22,193 bases of DNA from assembly GCA_044225205.1 (NCBI GenBank), contig JBGAIY010000092.1, positions 1 to 22,193 of the forward strand, written 5' to 3'. Numbering within the stretch: the first letter of the stretch is position 1; each line of letters starts with the position of its first letter. Both the position numbers and the translations under genes were made by a program. This stretch comes from JAEUJT01 sp044225205 (GTDB lineage Bacteria > Myxococcota > Myxococcia > Myxococcales > Myxococcaceae). Below the pieces are notes generated by a model. The model was given only the letters and a program-made list of their open reading frames with translations, had not been told where the DNA came from and ran no database searches. This document shows, in pieces, positions 7,336-18,485 of this stretch.

Positions 7336-8280
7336 TCAGTCTTTCGGCTCGTCGGCTTCGGGGGTGGCTTCGGCGCCCAAGGCCCGCGCGTCGAGCTGAA
7401 AGCGCTTGAGCCAGCGTTGAATTTGCATTCGGGCTTTGCCGAACTCGGCGGCGACGGCGCTGATGTTGCCTCGGTGCGCGCGCAACGCCGCCTCGAGCTT
7501 GGCTTTCAATTCGGCGTCGCGCACCTCGGGCGACGCCGAAGCGGGGCGTACGCCGGTACCGGCGAGCACCTCGGTCAGGTCGAGCTCGGGGCCTTGGGCG
7601 AGGGTGGCGGCCGACGCGAGCGCCTGCTCGAGTTCACGCACGTTGTGTTCGAACGGCGCGGCCAACAGGTGCCGCACCGACGCGTTTCGAAGCGACACTT
7701 CGCGCTCGGGGCCGAGCCGCTGTCGAATGAGGCCCGAGAGCACGAGGCCCAGGTCTTCGCGGCGGGTGCGCAGGGGCGGGAGCCGCAGCGTGTACCCGGC
7801 GAGTCGGGCGAAGAGGTCTTGGCGAAATTCACCGTTCGCGACCATGGCTTCGAGGTCGCGGTGGGTCGCGGCGACGATGCGCACATCGACCTTCACCGGG
7901 CGGGTGGCGCCCAGCGGCAAGACTTCTGATTCTTGCAACACCCGCAGCAGCGCCGCCTGCACGTCGGCCTGCAAGTCGCCCACTTCGTCGAGAAACAGCG
8001 TGCCTTTGTCGGCGGCGCGCACGAGGCCGGGTCGGTCTTCGGTCGCTCCCGAGAAGGCGCCCTTCTTCGCGCCGAACAATTCAGAAGCGGCGAGCGACGC
8101 GGGCAGCGCGCCGCAATTCACCGGCACGAATGGCCCGGTTCGCTTCGAGAGCGAGTGCACGGCGGCGGCCGCCAGCTCTTTGCCGGTGCCCGTTTCCGCG
8201 CACCAACACCGGCACCAGCGAGCGGGCAATGGCCCGAGCGTCGTGAAACTGCTTGGCCAGCGGGGGGGCCATGGTCGCAA
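7336..8280 (-). CDS. Sigma-54 activator, AAA+ and HTH part (3' half of frameshifted gene)
   Basis: This frame carries the enhancer-binding AAA+ domain from ETGTGKELAAAAVHS onward; residues before that are an artefact of the other frame. Visible are the second half of Walker A, the polymerase-contact loop ELFGAKKGAFSGAT (GAFSGA where GAFTGA is usual), Walker B GTLFLDEVGDLQADVQAALLRV, the sensor region VRIVAATHRDLEAM, DLFARLAGYTLRLPPLR, and NVRELEQALASA. A Fis-type helix-turn-helix closes the protein (RGNISAVAAEFGKARMQIQR). Such proteins hydrolyse ATP to open promoters held by sigma-54 polymerase. It continues the FHA-domain frame (8081-8740) after a shift at about 8194-8200. The stop lies three bases before addA. 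Confidence 0.85.
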   Translation of the reverse strand: MRPWPPRWPSSFTTLGPLPARWCRCWCAETGTGKELAAAAVHSLSKRTGPFVPVNCGALPASLAASELFGAKKGAFSGATEDRPGLVRAADKGTLFLDEVGDLQADVQAALLRVLQESEVLPLGATRPVKVDVRIVAATHRDLEAMVANGEFRQDLFARLAGYTLRLPPLRTRREDLGLVLSGLIRQRLGPEREVSLRNASVRHLLAAPFEHNVRELEQALASAATLAQGPELDLTEVLAGTGVRPASASPEVRDAELKAKLEAALRAHRGNISAVAAEFGKARMQIQRWLKRFQLDARALGAEATPEADEPKD

Positions 8281-8740
8281 TGCCGAGCAGCTCGGCGGCC
8301 GCGTCGACCGTGGTGACGACGGGTGCGCTCGCGGGCGCGCGGTACGAGCGAAACAGCAAGTGCGTGCGGCCGACCTCGATGATCGCGTTCTCGGTGAGCA
8401 CGACCTGTTTTTCGAGCTGCCCGTTCACGCGCGTGCCGTTTTTCGAGCCCAGGTCGACCAACACGAACCCGCGCGATTCTCGGCGAATTTCGCAGTGTTG
8501 GGTCGAAATGCGGTCGTCGGCCAGCCGCAGGTGCACGGTGGCGCCTTCGCGCCCGGTCTCGACGTCGGCGGCGCGCTGCTCGCCGCGGCCCACGGCGACC
8601 CGCTCGGTGCCGAGCAGCTTGACCCGCACGGCCGGCGCGTGAAGCGCGTTGCCCTGCAGCACGACGAAGAGAAAAGGCTGCACGGCCTCTCCGTCGGCGG
8701 CCGATGAGCCGTAGGTGCCCGTTTGGGTCTCCTTCGTCAT
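8081..8740 (-). CDS. FHA domain part of sigma-54 activator (5' half of frameshifted gene)
   Basis: From ATG 8740 the frame encodes a forkhead-associated domain at about residues 45-130: VAVGRGEQ, RISTQHCEIRRE, DLGSKNGTRVNG and IIEVGRTHLLFR supply the usual Gly-Arg, Ser-His and Asn-Gly phosphothreonine-binding positions. A linker and the start of the AAA+ domain follow (ARAIARSLVPVLVRG), after which the frame is lost exactly where Walker A should begin, at about 8194-8200; residues beyond that are nonsense. FHA in place of a receiver means the activator is expected to be switched by Thr phosphorylation, which fits the two Ser/Thr kinase genes upstream. It begins 39 bases after the TPR kinase stop. 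Confidence 0.85.
   Translation of the reverse strand: MTKETQTGTYGSSAADGEAVQPFLFVVLQGNALHAPAVRVKLLGTERVAVGRGEQRAADVETGREGATVHLRLADDRISTQHCEIRRESRGFVLVDLGSKNGTRVNGQLEKQVVLTENAIIEVGRTHLLFRSYRAPASAPVVTTVDAAAELLGIATMAPPLAKQFHDARAIARSLVPVLVRGNGHRQRAGGRRRALALEANRAIRAGELRRAARVARRF
8197..8740 (-). pseudogene. FHA/sigma-54 regulator reading frame break at Walker A (5' portion)
   Basis: The intact protein would read LVPVLVRG-ETGTGKEL across the junction. The DNA instead reads (minus) GTG CGC GGA AAC GGG, which leaves the frame. Two bases appear to be missing: CGC GGG GAA ACG would restore the motif, so a G run shortened from four to two is the simplest account. Without that repair the FHA half lacks the ATPase. 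The whole locus is 7336-8740 and would be about 468 residues when joined. Sequencing error and real inactivation cannot be told apart here. Confidence 0.6.
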
Positions 8741-8779
8741 TGGCCAGCGTCGTAGTCGAGACTCGGCCGAAAATCGCGG

Positions 8780-11266
<2,487 letters not shown>

Positions 11267-11333
11267 GTGAGGTCACCGACTCGAACTGCGAAAAAGGGGT
11301 GGCGCACTCTCGCACACGTGGTCGGTGGGCGGT

Positions 11334-12068
11334 TCACCGAATCGAGTAGCCGGTGTTGAGCTCGCAGTCGCTCTCGCACGCGGGTTCTCCCGTCGGGCGC
11401 GTCAACGGTATTTCTCCGTAAACGGCGTAGCCGCCGTCGCTCGTCGTCGGGTCAGCGAAGAAGGGCAGGGGCGAATCGCTGTACGCGGTGGCGACCGGCT
11501 TCACGCACAACCAGAAGCCGGTTTGGCTGGCGTGCACGCCTCCGTCGGGGCTCGCGTAGCTCACGTCGAGAAACAAGTCGTTGAGGGCGAAGGTCGGGTC
11601 GGCCGGGTCTCCGGGGCAGCCCTCGTCGCAGTGGGGCCCCGAAAATCGCGGGTCGCAGGCGCACTGCAGCTTGCCATAGTCTTCGACTTGCCCTTGGCAG
11701 GTCGACGGGTTGATGGGCGCGTCGGCCAAGAAGTTGGGGCACCGGTACCGACCGAATTCAGCGCACTCGTTGACGCAGCCGCGCTGGTACCCACCGCTCA
11801 CGTCGTACGGTCGGTAGGCCGTGGTGACCCAGCCCACCTGGCCGTTCGTCAACGCCGCCGTCGGCAGGGCCGTGCACGAAAACGAGCCGCTCGACGGGTT
11901 CTCGGCCGGAGCCGTGGCCGGTGGGCCCGCTGCCACGCCGTTGAGCTCGCAGGCGTTGAAGGTGTACCCGCCCGCGGCCAGCGCGTCGGCGGTCATCACG
12001 TTGGGCGGGTCGGTGTCGGCCCGAGAATTCGTGATGGCGATGCACTTGAACTGACTGGGGTGATTCAT
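11334..12068 (-). CDS. Cys-rich extracytoplasmic protein, 3' part of frameshifted lipoprotein gene
   Basis: 244 residues from ATG 12068, rich in cysteine and typical of exported myxobacterial proteins: GMNHPSQFKC, TFNACEL, RGCVNECAEFGRYRCPNF, LQCACDPRFSGPHCDEGCPG (an EGF-like pattern) and ACESDCELNTGYS at the end. It has no signal peptide of its own, and sensible sequence (DAGWSG) lies just in front of the Met in the same frame, so it is most likely the C-terminal part of the lipoprotein encoded at 12065-13495. Its ATG does overlap the upstream TGA by four bases (ATGA), so a separate coupled protein is a formal alternative. Function unknown. Confidence 0.65.
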   Translation of the reverse strand: MNHPSQFKCIAITNSRADTDPPNVMTADALAAGGYTFNACELNGVAAGPPATAPAENPSSGSFSCTALPTAALTNGQVGWVTTAYRPYDVSGGYQRGCVNECAEFGRYRCPNFLADAPINPSTCQGQVEDYGKLQCACDPRFSGPHCDEGCPGDPADPTFALNDLFLDVSYASPDGGVHASQTGFWLCVKPVATAYSDSPLPFFADPTTSDGGYAVYGEIPLTRPTGEPACESDCELNTGYSIR

Positions 12069-13495
12069 GCCCGACCACCCGGCGTCGGTCGCGCCAAGCG
12101 GGCGAAGTCGAAATTTTGCTGCGGGCCGCCGACGGTCACCAACGTGTCGTACGCCGAGTCGCGAAAACGCTCGCAGCTGCGACAGTGCGTGCCCGCGTCG
12201 GGTATGTCGGCGAAGCCGATGCCGTCTCCGGCCAGCGCGTTGCTGAGCCGAGACCGTTCTTCGACGTGCCAGCGCCCGGTGGTGCCCGCCGCGGTGTCGG
12301 GTTCGAACCACCCGCGGTTCAATTCGGCGAAGTAGCTGAACGGCACGAACGGCTTGAAGGTCGCACCGACCGAGGTCAGCGTGGGGTTTGCCTGCCATTC
12401 GGCCACGTCGGCGAGCCCGTTTTCGTTGAAGTCGGCCTGGGTCGAGACACAGAACTTGGTGAACGAATTGATTTCTTTCGCGCTGACCGCGCGCCCATTC
12501 GCTCCGTAGGCCAGGGGCAGCTGGCCGCGCACCATCGCCAGGCTCAGGGCGTCGGGGTCGTCGTTGCGGTCGGTCTCGTAGAGCGCGAGGCCCGGGTTGA
12601 CGGGCACGGCCCATTGTTGGCCTTGTTCATTCTCGAGCGTCACCGAGGTGACCGTACGCAAAAGACAGCGCGCATTTTCTGACACCGCGGCGCTGGCCGA
12701 CGCGAGCGCCAACTTCGCACTCTCGCGCACGAAGCCGTCGCCGTCTTCGTCGCACGGCTTCACTCCCGGAAACTGGCCCTCCTCCCAGAAGAAGCCAGGC
12801 CAGGTGCGGCAAATGCAGCGGTTTTCGAGCGTGAGCGCGCCGAGCCAGGGGCCGTCTTCGCCGAGGCTCGTGCGGTCGCACGCCGGGCATTCGACGCACA
12901 CGCCCTTGCCCGAAGGTATGGCGTTCGGCCCGCAGCTCGACGAGCACACCGCGTCGCCTCCGTCGGCCGGCTCGAGGCAGTTGAGCCCGTCGGCGCACGT
13001 CAGGCCCGCGCACGTGAGCGGCTTGCGACACGCTTCGACGCCGGCGTCGCGCAGGTACCCGCCCAGACATTCACCGCAGTGCCCGTTGGGGCTCGCCACG
13101 CAGGCGCGGTTTTGGTCTTCGCAGTGCAGCTCTTCGCACCGTACCGGCACTTCGCAGCCGAGGCCGCCGTCGAAGTCTTCGTACCCGTCGAGGCACGACG
13201 TGCAGTGGGCGCCGCCGCTCGCCTCGCACGCGCGGTGCTGCTCGGCGCACTGAAAGCCGACGGTGACCGAGCCCACGCCCGCGTCGAGTGCGCAGTCGTC
13301 GACCTGGGGCACGCAGCTTTTGCCCATGGCGACGAACCCGGCGTCGCACGAGGTGGCCGCGCTGCCACAACGGCAGCCCGATGCCAGCGCCGCGCAGGCC
13401 CAAGCCACCACCACGGCTCGCAGAACGAGCGCGCGGGCCGGCGCTGCGCCGCCCAATCGCGTCTCCAGCACGGCGACGAGAGAAGATGAGTGCAT
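12065..13495 (-). CDS. Cys-rich EGF-like lipoprotein, 5' part of frameshifted gene
   Basis: 476 residues as read. The start gives a long N-region, then a hydrophobic stretch and lipobox LASGC with Cys41, so it is a predicted lipoprotein. Residues ~45-230 are a ladder of short disulphide-rich modules (CAEQHRACEASGGAHCTSC, CEDQNRACVASPNGHCGEC, LTCADGLNC), similar to EGF-like or Dickkopf-type repeats, then a non-repetitive region with DEDGDGF, a possible calcium loop. The reading frame leaves the protein sense at about 12085-12105 and continues in 11334-12068; one lost G (CGCGACC for CGCGGACC) would join them into about 720 residues. ATG 13495 follows the giant lipoprotein stop by four bases. 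A later GTG start would give a more usual signal peptide length. Confidence 0.75.
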   Translation of the reverse strand: MHSSSLVAVLETRLGGAAPARALVLRAVVVAWACAALASGCRCGSAATSCDAGFVAMGKSCVPQVDDCALDAGVGSVTVGFQCAEQHRACEASGGAHCTSCLDGYEDFDGGLGCEVPVRCEELHCEDQNRACVASPNGHCGECLGGYLRDAGVEACRKPLTCAGLTCADGLNCLEPADGGDAVCSSSCGPNAIPSGKGVCVECPACDRTSLGEDGPWLGALTLENRCICRTWPGFFWEEGQFPGVKPCDEDGDGFVRESAKLALASASAAVSENARCLLRTVTSVTLENEQGQQWAVPVNPGLALYETDRNDDPDALSLAMVRGQLPLAYGANGRAVSAKEINSFTKFCVSTQADFNENGLADVAEWQANPTLTSVGATFKPFVPFSYFAELNRGWFEPDTAAGTTGRWHVEERSRLSNALAGDGIGFADIPDAGTHCRSCERFRDSAYDTLVTVGGPQQNFDFARLARPTPGGRA

Positions 13496-13499
13496 GGTC

Positions 13500-15608
13500 T
13501 TAGAGCCGGGTGAAGTCGGTGTAGGTGATGTAGAGCCGCACGTCGGCCAGCCCCAGCAGGTTGATGTCTTGGTTCACGTGCTCGTCTTTCTGGTTGAGCA
13601 CCAAGTCCCAATGGGTGTTCAGGAGGGGGCGGTCGCGCAGGTGGTCGCTCGCGTACACGCTGTCGGCGAACACGCGGTGGCCGTTGAAGAACGGGTTCAA
13701 CACCGCCGTTCGCTGGGGAAAGGCGAAGTACTGGGTGTCTCCCACCAGCGGGGCGATGACGCCGGTGCCCTTTTGACGCAGGTAAATGCGGCCCACGTTG
13801 TCACCCACGTCGGAGCCCACGATTTCGGCCTGAATCGAGCGCACCTTGTGGTCTCGGGTGAGGGGCGAGAGCGCGGTGGTGCCGGTCGACAACGCGAAGA
13901 CGAGGTACCCATTCGGGTCGAGGTGTCGGGGGTCGGCCAGCGCTTGGTGAAACCGTTCGAGCCGCTGGGCCTCGGTCAATGACGCGCCGTCGTCTCCGAT
14001 TCGCGGTATGTGCAGCACGTCGTCGCGCAGCGAGAGCACCATGACCCGCTCGTCGGGGTTGCCGTACTGTTCTTCGAAGCTGTTGAAGGCCTGCTCGAGC
14101 GCGAACAGGTAGGCCTCGAGGCTGATGTCGCCGCGCGACGCCAACCGCACCAAGAACAGGTCTCCGAGGTGCGCGTACGACTGGCTCGTGTAGTACTCGT
14201 ACACCCGCGTCGCTCGGTAGGCCTCGCGCAGGGCCGCCTGAAACGTGGCGTCGGCGGTGAGAATGGCGTCGTTCTTCGAAATGCGCACGTTGGGGTCGTT
14301 GCGCGCCGCTTCGACGTTGATGGCGAGCTGCTCGGTCTGTGCCTGCTCGGCGATGAGCCGGGTCGACGCGTTTCGCAAGGCCACGACGGCGCCCACCTTC
14401 TGGCTGATGTCGAGCTGGGCCGCGTAGGCCTCGATGTCGATTTCTTTGAACCCCAGCACCATGGTCGCGACCTTCGCGTTCGAGTCGGCTTTCGCGTAGT
14501 CGCACTGGCGCTCGGTGACCCACTGCGCGGTTTTTGCGTTCAACGACGAAATTTCGTATTGCCGCTCGGCGATGAACGACTGCGCGGTGAGCGTGATGGC
14601 GGCCGAAATGGTGCTCGCGCCGCTGTAGGCCGACATGGCGACCGCGGCCGCCGGGCAGTCGGTGCCCCCCGCCGTACCGACAATGGCAATGCACTTCGAC
14701 AGCGTGCCCATGGTGGCAATGCGGTTGACGTAGTTGTTCGCGGCGGTGATGGCCGCTTGCGAGAGCGCGATTTCGGCGTTCATCGCCGACACTTTGCCGG
14801 CGGCGGTGAATTGGTATTCGGCGGTGCCCTTCGCCAAGCCGCATTGCGTTTCGACCCGTTCTTGTTCGATCGCCACCGACTGCACCAGGTCGTCGTGCCG
14901 CGCGCGAACGCCCGAAAACGCGTTGACCGCTTTGTCGACGTCGGCCAAGGCGGCGTACAGCTGGCCGTTGCCCGCCAAGCCGCACGGGTTGCCGAGCAGC
15001 TTCGCCTTTTCGTTGAGGTACGCGTACTTCGGTATCGCCGGGTGCACTTGGCCGTCGGTGCCGGTGAAGGTGCCGCACATGTCGGCGAGCTGGTCTTCGT
15101 AGGTGTTGCGCACACTCACCAGTTGGCTCTGAAACGAGGCCGCGTCGGTGTCGAAGCTGCGGCTCGAGTTGATGGCCAGGTCTTCTTTCGCCGACGCCAC
15201 GGCGAGCAGCGACTTGGCCGAAGCCAGCGTCTTGGTGAAGGCGTCGACGTCTTGAGGGTCAAGCGCGGGGAAAGGCACGTAGTCGGGCGCGAAGCCGAAC
15301 ACCGTCGGCTGGTCGGTGATGGCTTGGTAGTTCTCGCGCATCGCCAAGAAGGCCGACCGGTAGACCAGGGCCGCCGACTCGACTTCGCTCGCCAGCTGCG
15401 CGCGGTCTTCGGGTTTCACGACGCTGCCCAGTTCTAAAATGATGCGCGAGAGCACAATCGCCTCGAGGTAGGCGCTCGTGTACGCGCGTTGCACGACCGC
15501 ACGGGCGAGGTCGGGTTTGTTGAACCCCTGGTACCTTTTGGCGATTTCGCTCCACGCGCGCGACTTTTGGCTCGACGCCCGAATGAGCCGGGCGAAGTAG
15601 GTGACCAC
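13500..15608 (-). CDS. Helix-rich C-terminal part of the giant lipoprotein (702 residues, intact frame)
   Basis: The longest unbroken stretch of the giant lipoprotein gene. Coding sense continues upstream in another frame (FIGRDGG joins to VTYFARLIRAS near 15610), so GTG 15608 is not the true start. Residues ~1-520 are almost wholly helical, with long Ala, Gln and Glu-rich segments (for example VESAALVYRSAFLAMRENY, LNEKAKLLG, LIAEQAQTEQLAINVEAARN) and a few cysteines. The last ~180 residues look beta-rich and end WDLVLNQKDEHVNQDIN...ADVRLYITYTDF. From memory that ending, after a long helical region, recalls the C-terminus of insecticidal Tc-type A components; this is a weak impression, not an assignment. 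It would be displayed at the outer membrane as part of a lipoprotein. Confidence 0.7.
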   Translation of the reverse strand: MVTYFARLIRASSQKSRAWSEIAKRYQGFNKPDLARAVVQRAYTSAYLEAIVLSRIILELGSVVKPEDRAQLASEVESAALVYRSAFLAMRENYQAITDQPTVFGFAPDYVPFPALDPQDVDAFTKTLASAKSLLAVASAKEDLAINSSRSFDTDAASFQSQLVSVRNTYEDQLADMCGTFTGTDGQVHPAIPKYAYLNEKAKLLGNPCGLAGNGQLYAALADVDKAVNAFSGVRARHDDLVQSVAIEQERVETQCGLAKGTAEYQFTAAGKVSAMNAEIALSQAAITAANNYVNRIATMGTLSKCIAIVGTAGGTDCPAAAVAMSAYSGASTISAAITLTAQSFIAERQYEISSLNAKTAQWVTERQCDYAKADSNAKVATMVLGFKEIDIEAYAAQLDISQKVGAVVALRNASTRLIAEQAQTEQLAINVEAARNDPNVRISKNDAILTADATFQAALREAYRATRVYEYYTSQSYAHLGDLFLVRLASRGDISLEAYLFALEQAFNSFEEQYGNPDERVMVLSLRDDVLHIPRIGDDGASLTEAQRLERFHQALADPRHLDPNGYLVFALSTGTTALSPLTRDHKVRSIQAEIVGSDVGDNVGRIYLRQKGTGVIAPLVGDTQYFAFPQRTAVLNPFFNGHRVFADSVYASDHLRDRPLLNTHWDLVLNQKDEHVNQDINLLGLADVRLYITYTDFTRL

Positions 15609-16826
15609 CGTCGCGGCCGATGAAACCGTTGTTCGGCCCCAACAAGGCGATGCCTTTCACAGCAAGGCTCAGGCGTAGAACCGGTTGAGCGCTTGGTCGT
15701 AGTACTGCACCGACCGGCAGAGCGTAGAGCTCGAAGCCCGCGCCCCCTGACAGGCTGATGCCGTTGGTCTCGAACGCCGCCCGTCGAACGAGACGACCGA
15801 CTGGCCCGCCAGGTCGAAGCGCGACGTACTTGCGGGTGTAGGAGTCGTCGCCCATCATCACCAGCAGCTCGGCGTTGAGCCATTCGAAACCTTCTTCGTG
15901 AATGACGGGCAGTGGGCAGGGTGGGGTCGCGCTCTTCTTCGTACGAGAAGTTCGTCACGAGGTAGTCGCGCAGCGCGGTCTGCGAGGCGGCGCTCAGCTG
16001 TGAAAACCGTTGCGTGTACAGCGCACCGGCGCAGCGTCGACCTGGCCCGTACGCGCTCAATGGCGTCGGGCTCATAGCAATAAGGCACCTGGTCAGAATT
16101 CGGCACGCAGATTTGCGGGCGAAGCCCACTGGCATTCCCTGGCGGCTGACGACGTCTTGTAGAAAACGCGTTCCGACACTTCGGTTCGCAATGGCAGCGC
16201 CACGGCTTGCGGGGTCGAGGCGGGTAAAAGTTCTTGCCCGCCCGCAAGTCGAAACTGGTCGGCGCTGCGGTAGTACTGCGAGGTGTCGGCGCATGACCGG
16301 CCACCGGGTCGAGCGCGACGGCGTACAACCTGTTGGCGACCACGCGTTGAGCGTGTCTTGCGCAGGTGCCGCGCGAGGCGATTTGGCCCCGCGGTCGTGC
16401 CCGCGACGAACCCCTGCTGGCACGGCAGGGCGGCGAGCGCCTGGTTGAAGGCACCGACGCTGAACCCAAGGTGAGCGGACACCTGGCTGCTGTTCGGGCA
16501 GGCCACTCGAATGGGCGTGGCCAGGCCGTCGTCGTGGGGGCCGCCGTCGAACAGGCCCGTGTCTTCGCAAAAGAAGTGCACTTTCACTGGGTCGGCGGGG
16601 CCGATGGGGTCGGAGGCCCCGACGTCTGTTGCACGCCCGTCACCAAGGTGGCCGCGAGCGCGTCGAGCGCGGGGCCGGTGGTCGGCAGCGTCGTCGAGCC
16701 GGTCGCGAGTTTGAGCACGCCGGCGCTGCACGAAACGCCCAACACGTCGCCTGGCGCGGGGCGTTCGTCGGCCACCGTGCCGGGGGTGAACGTCGGCGTC
16801 GAGGTCGGCCGCGGCCCGCCTGAGCG

Positions 16827-17804
16827 TCATGAAGCCGTACGCCGAAAAGCCACTCGTGTCGGTGCCGTCGAGAAAGGAGGGGCCTTCTTGAACAACACGA
16901 TGAATTCTTCAGAATTGACGAGCACGCCGTCGAGCAGCTCGAGGTGGCGCTTGCGGGTGCGGGCGTCGGGTATCGGGTTGGCGCCCGCGGCGCCGTGGTT
17001 GACCGCTGCTTTCGCCGCGCCCCCGGGCAGCAGGTCGTCACGGCACTCGTAGCGGTAGCGCAGGCCCGTGCTCGAATCGACGTCGGTGCCGGCGGTGAAG
17101 CCGGGCACGAGCCACGGCGTTCTGGTCAACGAGAACGTCGAAGCGCCGGCCGCGTTTTTCGGCGCGCGCGCGCAGCCGGTGTCGGCCGCCGACGTCACGT
17201 AGCGGCCACCGACCAACAGCGTCGCGTCGAACAGGTCGACCCCGCACATCACCTGGCCGCCTTTGGTCTCGCACGCGGTCGGCGGCGTCGACAGGTGCAG
17301 GGCGACGCCGGGCTCTCCGGGCTCGTGCAGCGAGACCCCCGTCACGATTCGGCCTTTGAGCGTCTGGCCGTCGCTCTGCGAAGGGTCGGTCTGCAAGTTG
17401 ACGGTGATGGGCAGCTCGGCCACGCCGGTGGGTATGGGGTACTGGGTGAGCGAGCTCGAATAGAGCGAATGGCCCTGCGGGTTGTCGTACAGGTAACAAG
17501 CGGTGTTCGGGTCGGGGCACAACAGCCGCACCGAGGGCCACCGCCACGTTTCTTGCGTCGTCGCCGTCGTCACCGCTTTGAATTCGTCGAGCGACATGAC
17601 GCCGGCGCGAAACGCCGCCCAGCGTTGAATGAAGGCGTTGCCCACGTTTTGCAACGCGGCGGTGTTGCTCTTGTTTTTCACCCACGTGTCGAGCCCCGTG
17701 TCGGGGAAATACGAGAAGTAGGCCATGGTGCCTTGCCACTGCCCGTCGGGTTGCGACTGGTACGACAGGCTCACGCGCTGCCGCCCAAGCTCGAGGTTCG
17801 CCAC
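16827..17804 (-). CDS. Middle block of the giant lipoprotein (intact frame fragment)
   Basis: About 325 codons in one frame, part of the giant lipoprotein gene rather than a separate gene. It opens in the middle of a strand-rich domain (DGRIEVANLELGRQRVSLSY, just upstream in the corrected reading) with MAYFSYFPDTGLDTWVKN, then a helical pair (ALQNVGNAFIQRWAAFRAG), then further beta-rich sequence with scattered cysteines (LLCPDPNTACYLY, MCGVDLFDATLLVGGRY, RYECRDDLLPGG). The upstream junction near 17820 needs one extra C in the run CTCCCC; the downstream junction near 16875 needs one extra base in GGCCCCTCC, after which FLDGTDTSGFSAYGFMTL continues. No known domain recognised. Confidence 0.6.
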   Translation of the reverse strand: MANLELGRQRVSLSYQSQPDGQWQGTMAYFSYFPDTGLDTWVKNKSNTAALQNVGNAFIQRWAAFRAGVMSLDEFKAVTTATTQETWRWPSVRLLCPDPNTACYLYDNPQGHSLYSSSLTQYPIPTGVAELPITVNLQTDPSQSDGQTLKGRIVTGVSLHEPGEPGVALHLSTPPTACETKGGQVMCGVDLFDATLLVGGRYVTSAADTGCARAPKNAAGASTFSLTRTPWLVPGFTAGTDVDSSTGLRYRYECRDDLLPGGAAKAAVNHGAAGANPIPDARTRKRHLELLDGVLVNSEEFIVLFKKAPPFSTAPTRVAFRRTAS

Positions 17805-18485
17805 TTCGATGCGGCCGTCCCACCGGGGAGGTTCTCATTGGCCGCGTTGCCGAAGACGATGGTGGTGCTCGCCGCCATGGCCGTCGAGTTCGACGGTCAA
17901 CGATTGGGCCGGCGCGGGTGGGGCCGGGCTCTGCGCCATGGCGAGCCACGAAAGCGGGTTGGTCGTGACCAGCGTGGTGCGGCCATTCGGCGTGTTCGAC
18001 CTTCGCGTTGCTGCGCCGTGTCGCGTGGTTGGTGATGGTGACGAGGTCGCGTTGCTGAACGACAACGAGGTCGCGCTCAAGGTGGTGCCGTTGACCGGGT
18101 TTGGCCGCCGCCCGGGGGCGTCGTGTCGACGTCGCGGCAGAACCCGCGCTGGCCGTCGCTCGTGAAGCACGCGGTGCCCGCGGGGCAGCTGCTCGCGTTC
18201 GTCGAACACGTCGTTCGGCAGACGCGGCGCTCGCACGCCTGGCCCGCTTCGCAGTCTCCGTCGACCACGCAATTCGAAGCACAGCCCGCCCAGGCACGCC
18301 TGAAAGTCAAGGGCAGTCGAGGTTGGTGGTGCAGGTCGGCGGCCGGGCCCCCGGCGCCACGCAAGAACCCGCCGTACAGACCCGGTCGCCCAGGCAACCG
18401 TCGAGCAAGCCGTCGACCGAGCAGGTGGCCACCCCTGCGTCGGCGAGCGTCACGTCTTCGGTGCACGGCGAGACGCACCGCGCGT

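Noticed and set aside
8190..8204. Programmed ribosomal frameshift in the FHA/sigma-54 gene
   Set aside because: The required shift is +1/-2, no classic slippery heptamer or stimulatory structure is seen, and joining would drop the conserved Gly of Walker A; a two-base loss in a G run is simpler.
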